A stretch of DNA of 64,000 bases, taken from the NCBI GenBank assembly GCA_024741835.1, contig JAENRP010000064.1:55582-119581 (forward strand). The letters run 5' to 3'. This stretch comes from Diplocarpon mali (taxonomy: Eukaryota; Ascomycota; Leotiomycetes; Helotiales; Drepanopezizaceae). The position numbers and the translations under genes are program-made. The notes beneath the pieces are model-generated. The model was not told the DNA's origin. It did not search any database and worked only from the letters and a program-made list of their open reading frames with translations. Below are positions 55,228 to 64,000 of this stretch, piece after piece (within the stretch, counting starts at the first letter, position 1; the number at the start of each line of letters is the position of its first letter).

Positions 55228-57964
55228 ATGGACGGCTACTCCACCCCTCCCCCGATTCGAAGTCGCACACGACCACATCGCAGTCAATCACCTCATGGCT
55301 CGCCTGCCAATGCTGCGAACCGCGTGCATCCACAGCCAGCGTCTCCAGCAGTCATCTCGTCCCTGATCACATCGCTCTCCATCATATCCTCGCCTGCGAG
55401 TCAACTCTTTGAAGCTTCATCGCCCTCTGCCGTCCCATCGAGTACGGCATTCCAGACCTTTGGAAATCTGGAATCGGTAAGTCGGCCAAAAGGATCGGGC
55501 GGGAGCTTTGGGATAGACTACGGGGCGTTTGAGCAACCTTCTCTGCGTGAACTGGTTGCTCAAGAGCCGGAAGAAAACTTGGATGAGCTTGCAGCGCCAA
55601 CTCCCATCATCCGGACTGCCAAACCCCCTTCAGGATTTTCTCCCCTCACTGCGCCGAAGTCGCCAGCGGATTCGACCCTGAAGACATTCCTCAAAGGCGG
55701 CTCGAGACCTTCATCCAAAGGGTCGATAGGGTCGAAAGATGACACGCGCAGTATCGGCAATTTGTCTATCGAAGCCGGTCAGCCACCAGTTCCCGAGTTG
55801 CGAAGGAAATCATCAGGCGATAGCTGGGGCAAGAAACAAGGTCGGAACAAGAAGGGCTTGATGTATATGAGCTCCAAGGAAAGATTGCGAGAAAAAGAGC
55901 ATGAGAAGAAGCGAACGAGCGCGCCAACGGGAGGAGGAGGCTTGGATCGGATCCCTTTGCCGCAGTTCGACGCGATCTCTTTCATGGCAGCGAACGCAAT
56001 CGGAGAGGAGCCCGAAGAGTACCCAGGCAAGGAGAGAGCACCTCCGCCGCCCCAAGCAGGTCCCCCTCCAAGTCCTGGAGGTGGAATTGGGTCCGGGAGG
56101 TTCATACCGACACGGGATTCTTCCCTAAGAAAGCCAGCTTCGGCTTCGAAGAAGCGGAAGTCTCAACGGCCAAGCCGGCAAACTGGCAGGCAGAAGGCAT
56201 CGGAGGATGAGGACCTCACAATACCTGAGTTGGACGAACAACACCAGGATCGCAAGCGAGAACAAAGCAGGCAGGATTCGAAGCCCACTGAAGCCACTTC
56301 GAAGATGATGGAACCTCCAGACGGTGTGGGAATGCCACGGCCCCCGAATAACAAACAAGCCCACGAAGACCCCAAGGGCCGATTGAGTGTGCAGGAAGAC
56401 GGTGAAGAAGGGGCGCCCGCGCTGACGGCGACACGTGGGAGGGCTCGACAGAGTACTGATGGGGACGATCGCTCTTCGAGCCAGAAGAAAAAATCCGCAA
56501 AGAACAATCCGGAGCCCCAGGAACCAGCCTTAGGCAAGCAAAGTGGCTCACGACTGAAGAGATTATCCGCACCTCATAGTTCAAGGATGGACAAAGATTC
56601 AAGGGCCGGTACTCACTGCCCGACAGGCGGCTCTCCTGAACCTGCTAAGCCGCACCCAAACGTGGATGACAGACCAAAAAGCGCAGATTCAATCGATGAT
56701 GCCGTGGATGCGTATCTCTGTTCTCCGAGGCTGTCACAAAAGATTCGACACCCACAGACAGGCAGGACAATCTCTTTCTCCGAAGTTGGCGACTCGGAAG
56801 GATTTGCCGTCTTCTGCTGCGTTGGCATGGGCTTGACAAGATATATCACCGCGTTCTATGACGAGCTTGCCTTGACCCTCAAGCTACGATTAATAACGCC
56901 CGATAGGCCAGGCGTGGGAGATAGTGAGCCTTACAACGATGGAACGGCAACACCGCTTAGCTGGCCAGGTATCATTGTCTATTCCGATTATGTGTACCGC
57001 GCTAACTTGTGCAGACGATGTCTATGCGATATGTCAAACACTAAAGATTACCAAGTTCTCGATCCTAGCCCACTCAGCTGGTGCTATCTATGCGCTCGCA
57101 ACCGCTCTTCGGATGCCTCAACACATCCGTGGGCGCATTCATCTCCTCGCTCCGTGGATCCCCCCCTCCCAGATGAACGTTTTTGGCGCTCAAGTTGCTT
57201 CGCCCCCGGCGAACTACCTCCCAACATCGCAACGCATCCTGCGTGCCCTCCCCACTCCAATTCTCAAGGCTGCAAATTCGAGTTTTATGAGTGCAACTAG
57301 CAGCTCTATTACCAGCAGCCTCCCCAAACAGCGGCGTAGCAAGCGTAAATCTACCGGTAAAGATACGCCTAGTCCCTCCGGCAAGTGTACAGTCACGCCG
57401 GGACCAGATCAAGAGAATTGTCGCAGAAACTCGACCATCTATCCAGAACTTTCAGAGCCGGAAGCTCTGGAGCGAGCCGCCAAGGACTCCGAGGATCCAA
57501 ACAATGAAGCCGCCATCGTAGCAGCGGCAGCAAGTACGCTTGCAGACAAGCAGCGGCAAATGACTTATGACGCAAGGCTCACCCAGGCAATCTGGGATCT
57601 GGCCACTTCCGGAGCCAACCCCGCGGTTGATCTCCTAGTCTGCTTGGAGCGCCGACACACGATTGGTTTCAGATACGTCGATATCACTCGGGCAGTCATT
57701 ATCCATCATGGCAGCAAAGATACCAGAGTTCCGGTTGACAACGTCAGGTGGTTGGGGAGAACCATGAAGAAATGTGAAGTGCGGGTGCTCGAGGGGGAAG
57801 GTCATGGTCTTATGGCCTCCGCCGCCGTCATGGGAGGCGTATTGATGGAGATCGCACGCGAGTGGGATGATTGGATGAAGACCTCGGGCATGTCTGCCCA
57901 TGGCAAAAGCGAAAGTGGAAGAAGAAACCTGAGGGAGAGGTCCAGCAGTGGAGCTTTCAGATGA
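55228..57964 (+). CDS. Alpha/beta hydrolase with long disordered N-terminal extension
   Basis: Two exons, 55228-56968 and 57015-57964 (46-nt intron), 2691 nt, 896 aa. Residues 1-500 are Ser/Pro/Lys/Arg-rich and likely disordered, with a few islands (SFGIDYGAFEQPSLRELV; FDAISFMAANAIGEEPEE). The hydrolase fold begins near 505 (GRTISFSEVGDSEGFAVFCC), with ITPDRPGVGDS as oxyanion-side sequence. The nucleophile elbow is LAHSAGA (Ser about 601), the acid is probably Asp in GSKDTRVP (about 816), and the His is in GEGHGL (about 843). A low-complexity insertion of roughly 110 residues sits between the nucleophile and the acid, where a lid domain would lie. The start ATG is MDGYSTPPPIRS; two upstream in-frame GTG codons were not used. 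Catalytic class (lipase, esterase, other) is unknown. Confidence 0.85.
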
Positions 57965-58876
57965 GCCCGAGGCGACGTGTACGATGGGTTGTAATATACG
58001 AGGGGTCAGTGTGCATCAAGCTTGGGCGTTGGGGGTGTGATGGCTGGGAGTTTGCGGGTCACCGCAAGGAATCCTCACTCGCTTCCGATTGGGGCATTGC
58101 CCCTGGATGGCTTGTACGATGTGTAGCTCTCCCTTTTTCTCATGACAAGATTAGTTAATATGCGTTGGTGAAATCAAATGCTTCTTCCGTCCCGATGGTT
58201 TTGACAGGATCTGTTAGAGACCCCGAGAAATATGGCACGCCCGCTGCCATTCGGCGGGAAGTCAGAAGAACCTTGTCCAATTTGACAAAAAAATCTTCCG
58301 GATGTGTGGATGCTCGCGACAAATCAGCACCCGGGCTATGGAGTGTTGTCTTGTCGACTTGCGCTACGGCGGACGAAGCCCCTACCGATCCTTCGCTCTA
58401 GACTTGATGTGGTGTGGCTGAAGCGTGTTCTCGCTCACCCCGGAATACCTTGTCCGTCGCATTCCCAGAACAGGACCTTGCAGTAACGTCACTCGTGTCA
58501 ACTTCCCCGAGTTAAAGGGCCTGGCGGAAATCCTCGACACTGTGTACCGGTATCCAATCCCATCCTGCAAATCACAGTACGAACCAAGCCCTGTCATACC
58601 AGATCATCATTGTCGTCGAACACGCACAACCAGCGCTGCCACCAACATCATACTCGTCTCTACGTGCAAGCTAATCTCCCCCTTCAACGAGAATCACCAG
58701 AGGCAGAGAGCAGCTCGGGCGGGCTCAGATGCCATACCACCACAAGCGTCGTGAGTCTGATCATACTTTCCAAACTCCGCCCTTGGAGATCTCGGTCCAG
58801 AACATTCACTGATCGTCTCCCGGCATCAGCGGTGCAGAACAAGCCCATATTTTCGCGGCGCGACTCAAACGCTACA
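57965..58876. other. Intergenic region; glutaredoxin gene leader
   Basis: About 910 bp. The frame that leads into the glutaredoxin gene is open back to 58610 and contains another ATG there, but the protein it would add is not membrane-like or conserved-looking. No independent gene. Confidence 0.55.
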
Positions 58877-59787
58877 ATGCCTTCCATGCGTCGCGTCAAG
58901 GTCTTTGGAGTGTTCATTGTTCTGCTCGTCATCACGATGCTCTTCTATACCTCATCTCAGCGGCAAGAAGGCGATATCGACGGTCAACACGCGGGGGACT
59001 TCTACTCCAAGACCAAGAGCGCTTTGGAAAGGACACCGGTGGGGGGCGGGGCGTCGACGGCTGGAAAGGGCAAGGGTGCAGGCACGGGAAGCAAGGAGTA
59101 TGAGGAGGTTTTAAAGGCTATGGCAGAGCAGTTGAAGGTGGCTGCTCAGGTTGCGAAGGATAATGCCAATGCAAAAGCGCCAAAACCAGACCCGCCGAGT
59201 AAGGTTGTTGGTATTGGAAGTGCAGCAGATGGTGCTGAGAAGAATGCTGTTGGCAGAAAGAAGTCTGGGCCTAGCGAAGCACAGGTCCCGCTCAAGGAGA
59301 AGAGCAAGGATGATGAGAATGTCGAAGCAGAATTCAATAGCATTCTCAAGAAGTCGGCTAGTGAGTTATATATTCACGCTTTGACTTCAATGTCCTAGGA
59401 ACTTTCGCCCTAACCCGGTCTGCAGTTATCATTTTTTCAAAATCCTACTGCCCTCACTCTGCCCGGGCCAAAGGTATACTTCTGGAAAAGTACATCATCG
59501 ATCCGAAGCCCTACGTCGTCGAACTTGATCTGCACGAACTCGGCCTCGAATTGCAAGCCAAGTTGGCCGACCTGACGGGCAGGAATACAGTACCTAATGT
59601 GCTGATAAATGGCATTACGATTGGTGGAGGGGACGAAGTCGCTGCGCTGGATTCGAGCAGGACGTTGATAGAGAAAATCATGACTCTGGGAGGGAAGAAG
59701 ATTGTTGAGGCGAAGCTTCGGCCTATAGCGGATACCAAGGAGCAGCCTACCGAGGCTGTGAGGGACGCGGCACGTGGATTGAGATGA
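58877..59787 (+). CDS. Membrane-anchored monothiol glutaredoxin (Grx6/Grx7-like)
   Basis: Two exons, 58877-59360 and 59426-59787 (65-nt intron), 846 nt, 281 aa. Residues 9-27 (VFGVFIVLLVITMLFY) are a signal anchor, placing the domain in the lumen of ER or Golgi, as in yeast Grx6 and Grx7. A linker follows (about 30-150; Gly/Lys/Ala-rich, charged). The glutaredoxin fold starts at about 160 (IIIFSKSYCPHSARAKGILL) with one active Cys (C170) in CPHS. The conserved elements TVPNVLING (cis-Pro) and IGGGDEV follow. Yeast Grx6 and Grx7 have CSYS and CPYS at this site, so CPHS is a near variant. Start chosen at ATG 58877 because it gives a short cytosolic tail before the anchor (MPSMRRVKV). Confidence 0.88.
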
Positions 59788-60801
59788 TACCAGCTGCTCT
59801 GTGGCCTGTACAATTGGGAGTTGAATTTTGAGGGATAGTATTGAAGAGGCATGGCATTTTGGGCGTTGAGGAATAGGATAGGATGGGATGGGATCAGATG
59901 CACTGCGACGGCGTTGGGTTGGACTGAGTTCATTCTTTCTTGAAGGGTTGGTGAGTCCTGGGAAAGAATACCATCGCAGCCTTGTACTTCTCTACTATTG
60001 GGTTTCAATGGTAACCATCCGGATAGTTTCTTGATGAGGAGAATGTCACTCCGTAGCCTAGTGGGCGTCAAGATAGTCCAACAAGATGCTTTGAAGTGAG
60101 TCTCTGTTCGTGGGGAATGGTATGTGGTGGGAAGGTATGCCTGGCCAGAACTTTCTACCCCACGGTTTCTCATAAATACATACCTTCATCTCGACAATGG
60201 ATACTCGCAATCCTGAGGAAGCAAATAGATGCCGGCACTTTCTTTACAGACCACAGGGTCTAGTTGCAAACACCTGATGTACCTTCATATGGTCATCAAC
60301 CAAGATGCTGGGCTCTGCCTGAAGTCCTGGTGGCTTAAAGATTGCAAAAAGTCCACCAACCCGGAAAAATCTGGCGCACGGCCAAATACGCCGAAATCAT
60401 CAACGTCATCAGGGAGCCGCGATTCGCTAAAGCTCGTTCCTGACCGAAAGGAGACTAGTTGCGGGAGAGCTTCTTCGGATTTGAAGTCGATGCATGTCGA
60501 TCACCCAAAGGTATGATATCATGTCTAGGTGAGCTTTTCTCGCTTACTCGTAGTTATTACCGGCTCGGGCAAGGCGTGAGGCTCGAGCATGCGTTACATA
60601 CCTGAGGTACGGATCGAAGGCCGAGAGCTGTTCGCGCATTTGCATATCGTCATGGATTGATGTTTTGGGTGCGTGGTGCATATATGAATATCGTTTCCGA
60701 CATAGTTGCCAATTTTTTTTTACCCTTTTCTCTTTCGAATTGGTCTCATTTCTGGGTTTCGAGCAATCATTCAGCACCTTTTTCTTTGTGGTCTCGACAT
60801 C
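59788..60801. other. Intergenic region; MFS transporter promoter and leader
   Basis: About 1.0 kb. A 95-codon frame (60229-60516) and a short one from ATG 60197 exist, but neither has recognisable motifs. The last 100 bp is a T/C-rich leader before the transporter ATG. Confidence 0.5.
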
Positions 60802-62705
60802 ATGGCGGAGCTCGTAAGAGATACAGCCTTCGGCAAGTGCCTTCGCCTGGTTTCCAGAGGCAGAGCGATGCAGTATGAAGAGGAAAGGGATTCTTCGCTG
60901 TGGGAACGATATGTCGATGTCGAGAAGAGTGGGAGGATGGCTCATCATGGAACGACGGAGGAGGAGCAGCATGGCAACCAGAGAGCGGAGGACGAAAAAG
61001 CTAGCGAGAGCCACGAGGGAAGAGTCGGTGAGAAGCCAGAGGAGACTGGCGATGGGCATGAGAGCGCGGGAAGCCCAGATCAGCCTTCTTTCAGACGGCG
61101 GGATACAGGTATCAACGAGCTTAACCCCTACACGGCAGTAAACGGGGACTCCAGGAGAAGTTCCGGTACGAGAGTCGCCAGTGGCGAGAATAGGCGTACG
61201 AACGCTCTCAGTGGTGTCCTTGTCGATCCCGAGAAGGGGCGCGACGTGACGATAGTTACATGGTATGGGAACAACGATCCTGAGGTATGTATATCTAGGC
61301 CTTTATTTCGAATGGCATATACTGACGATTATAGAATCCGATGAACTGGTCAACGGGCAAGAAGATCTTTGTGACTGCTATGATCTGTCTTCTGACTTTC
61401 TCGGTTTATATTGGATCAGCCATTTACTCTGCTGGCACCATGGAAATCATGGAAGTCTTTGGTGTCAGCCAAGTCGCTGCTACTTTAGGCCTCACTCTCT
61501 TCGTCGCTGGCTACGGTCTAGGACCCATGATCTGGGCTCCTATGAGTGAAATTCCTCAAATCGGGAGGAACCCGATCTACATTGGTACCTTGTTTGTATT
61601 CGTTTTCCTTCAGTTTGCCGTTATATACGCCAAGAACTTCGGCATGCTACTCGCGTTCCGATTTTTGACTGGATTCTTCGGGTCGCCGGTACTCGCAACA
61701 GGAGGCGCCTCGCTATCAGATATGTACAGACCTTCGAAGCGGGCCTACGCCATCGGAATCTGGGGTTTGGCCGCTATCTGTGGGCCAGTTCTGGGTCCTC
61801 TTATCGGAGGCTTTGCTGCTCAGCATAAGGGATGGCAGTGGACAATATGGGAATTGTTATGGCTGAGTGGGTTTGCGCTCATCGTCCTGATCGTCTTCCT
61901 TCCTGAGACGAGCTCGACGAATATTTTGTACCGCCGCACCCGCCGACTTCGCAAGCTCACAGGAAGACATGACCTTAAATGCGAACCCGAGCTTGTGGGA
62001 GAGCAAATGTCGTTTAAGGACATCGCGATGATGACTCTTGTGAAGCCATTCTCGCTTACATTCACAGAGCCAATTCTATTCTTACTGAACTTGTACATTG
62101 CTCTGATCTATGGGCTTCTCTACGTCTGGTTTGAGTCCTTCGCTATCGTCTTTACCGGGATCTATGGCTTCAACCTGGGTCTGGAAGGATTGTCATTCGT
62201 GGGTATATTGGTCGGAGGCTTTGTCGTCATTGGACCTTTTTGTGTGTACCTGAAGTACGTTCAAGAGCCGCAATTCAACGAAAACGGAGAACTCAAGCCT
62301 GAAAAACGCCTTCCACCGGCCTTCGTTGGAGCGTTCTGTATCCCAATTTGTATGTTTTGGTTTGGCTGGACATCTCGAGCATCTGTGCATTGGATCGTAC
62401 CCATCATCGGCTCCTCCTTTTTCACCATTGGGGCATTTCTTCTTTTCAACTCAGTCCTCAATTATCTCGGCGACGCATATCCTGAACATGCCGCGTCAGT
62501 ACTTGCAGGCAACGACTTCTTCAGATCAAGCTTCGGTGCGGGATTTCCGTTGTTCGCAAACGCCATGTTCACTAAATTAGGTGTTGGGGGCGCGAGCTCG
62601 TTGTTGGGAGGCCTGTCCATCGTTTTCATCCCGATCCCTTTCTTACTTTACAAGTACGGAGAGCAGATCCGAAAGAAGAGTAAGAGGGCGAGACACGATC
62701 TCTAA
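60802..62705 (+). CDS. MFS multidrug transporter, DHA1 family (FLR1-like)
   Basis: Two exons, 60802-61284 and 61335-62705 (50-nt intron), 1854 nt, 617 aa. A 12-helix proton antiporter at the plasma membrane; family members export fluconazole and other toxic compounds. The N-terminal tail of about 165 residues starts MAELVRDTAFGKCLRL and is charged. The splice restores the family signature DPENPMNWSTGKK. Membrane part: VTAMICLLTFSVYIGSAIY; motif C-like GLGPMIWAPMSEIPQIGRNP; ATGGASLSDMYRPSKRAYAI; GPVLGPLIGGFAAQHKGW. The central loop is followed by helices 7-12 (TGIYGFNLGLEGLSF, GNDFFRSSFGAGFPLFANAM). The start was chosen because MAELVRD is the usual N-terminus. Substrate unknown. FLR1-like is by overall pattern. 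Confidence 0.93.
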
Positions 62706-63420
62706 ATCCTGTAGATCTCTGTTGTACGATGTTGATTTCTGGGTTTGGATCATTGGGCGGAGCCCTGCAGAGACTGTCGTTCATATGCGAAAAGGCTGCT
62801 TGTTGGTTCGATGTAATGTCTAGACCAGATGCCCCTCCCCTTCCCTCAATGTAAATACTCGCAAATTTAATAATAAATTTTTCCGGTCTATGCTCCCAGT
62901 CAGGAGTTGGACACTTCGCTTTATGGAGAGCGCGGAAAGGAAGATGATCGGTCATGCGAGCGATGGCCCACACTGAGTCTACATGCTTATAGTACAGAAT
63001 GCTGCGAAGGCGACATATCTATATCACGAGACACGATCCACTTGACAAACATAGAATGACTGGGCGCTTATCATCCGGTCATTCGGGGGAGGGGTAGATG
63101 CGGGGTCAACCTTCCAAGCTCAAGCAACACCTTGATGGACACCCGCCTCGGCGACGAGGCTATCAGCCTCGCGCCTTCCATGTTGATTCACAACCTCCAC
63201 CTCAATGAGACGGGAGTCAGTGGGCCTTCTCTCTCCAAGGCTCCTCCTGCCTTCCGAGTACCTTGAGGGCTGGCATTTTTCAATAAAACTGCCACGATGC
63301 TCGTCTCGGGTCTGTTCATGTCCAATTGCTTTATCCTCCAGCTACTACGCAACCCATCATTCAGTCATTGCTCTGAGATTGCTATCTTTCAAGGCTATCC
63401 GTCTCGTTATTTATAGATTT
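62706..63420. other. Intergenic region
   Basis: About 710 bp. Contains the transporter 3' UTR and the promoter/leader of the last gene. No other gene was recognised. Confidence 0.55.
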
Positions 63421-64000
63421 ATGGAGAGCCTGCTGGGCCTAAAGGGTATGCGATTGTTACTGTTACATGCAATCTGGTTACTAACTACTGACAGACAACA
63501 TTCCTCCTGCGATCGCTACGCCAATTATGGGATTATTCCGGAGCAATAGAGGTGTTGAGCTGCTTCCAGAGGTCTCTCTTCAGATTGTGGGAGCAGTTCT
63601 GAAATCCGAGCCCAAGGCTGCTGGACTCCTCTTGTCTCTTTCAAAAGTCTATAGCCCACCCCCCCACCCACCCTTCTTCACCCTCCTGCATAATTCGAGA
63701 ACGTCCATTGGCGAATTACCAAATATAGGCCTTGATGAAAGAAGACCGTGCTAACAAGATGCAGACTTTTTATTCGCTCCTTTCGACGTACGAAATGTCC
63801 GTTGCCAGAACTCTGCTGGATACAAACAAACATAAGTTCGCCTATACGAATGCCAGCCAGGCGGAAGTGCTATCTTCACAGATTCCACCCAGCGATACTG
63901 TTATATCAAAACTTTCCTATCCCTGGATCTCGGAAATGCAATGCCGATCGGATACAATTGACTTTTTGGTCGAGCATGAACTTACAGAGATGTTGGATGT
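63421..64000 (+). CDS. Partial gene, possible F-box-like protein, cut by window end
   Basis: Three exons are proposed: 63421-63445, 63495-63646, and 63765 to beyond 64000. They give MESLLGLKDNIPPAIATP, then MGLFRSNRG, then VELLPEVSLQIVGAVL, then LSLSKTFYSLLSTYEM. The pattern Leu-Pro-x-Glu followed by amphipathic helices (LPEVSLQIVGAVLKSEPKAA) resembles an F-box-like N-terminus, which would link it to SCF ubiquitin ligases; this is only a suggestion. The second intron (63647-63764) has donor GTCTAT and a good branch site (GCTAAC at 63750-63755) and acceptor GCAG. The exon 3 frame stays open to the window edge with sensible content (TNASQAEVLSSQIPPSDT). The 25-nt first exon is the least certain part; translation could begin instead at MGLFRSN. 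Confidence 0.6.

Noticed and set aside
60229..60516. 95-codon frame between glutaredoxin and MFS genes
   Set aside because: No conserved features and no supported start; left as intergenic.

Overview
The window is nuclear DNA of a filamentous ascomycete (Pezizomycotina). The evidence is the short spliceosomal introns (about 45-70 nt, GT..AG), long partly disordered fungal-type proteins, and a gene set with single-copy TOR, RTF2, Ccc1, CK2 beta with an acidic insert, a Zn2Cys6-factor remnant and an FLR1-type MFS carrier. Gene content and gene style suggest Leotiomycetes, but this is an inference; nothing in the sequence fixes genus or order. Gene models below were built by hand: for each spliced gene the exon lengths sum to a multiple of three and the joins restore conserved family motifs.

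Layout. 0-16.9 kb is a dense housekeeping block: ethanolamine kinase (-), a SmgGDS/Bem4-like armadillo protein (-), TOR kinase (-, 2426 aa), then RTF2 (+) sharing a 310-bp divergent promoter with TOR, and glucosidase II beta (-). 17-27.4 kb is gene-poor: one small DUF1304 membrane protein, otherwise no supportable gene, with one miniature transposon. 27.4-35.9 kb holds two large disordered conserved-type proteins (1293 and 742 aa), a 31-N assembly gap and a degenerate intron-bearing tRNA-Glu. 36-40 kb contains a decayed C-terminal fragment of a Zn2Cys6 transcription factor. 40.4-49.2 kb carries a DOPA 4,5-dioxygenase-like enzyme (+), CK2 beta (-), a membrane-anchored Baeyer-Villiger-type monooxygenase (-), a JmjC/cupin protein (+) and a Ccc1 iron/manganese transporter (-). 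49.3-52.2 kb is again gene-poor and has two more copies of the same miniature transposon. 52.2-64 kb carries a fatty-acid-hydroxylase-family membrane enzyme (-), a large alpha/beta hydrolase with a long disordered N-terminus (+), an ER/Golgi-type glutaredoxin (+), an MFS drug transporter (+) and the 5' part of a possible F-box gene (+) that runs off the window.

The genes do not form an operon-like pathway or a recognisable biosynthetic cluster. Several serve growth control and the secretory pathway (TOR, SmgGDS/Bem4, CK2 beta, glucosidase II beta, glutaredoxin 6/7-like), which is ordinary fungal neighbourhood content. The least explained sequence is in the gene-poor intervals. The clearest previously unlabelled structure there is a three-copy family of 107-127 bp TA-flanked inverted-repeat elements (22637-22763, 50799-50905, 51176-51298). 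I found no CRISPR, rRNA, viral or clearly novel multi-gene system.
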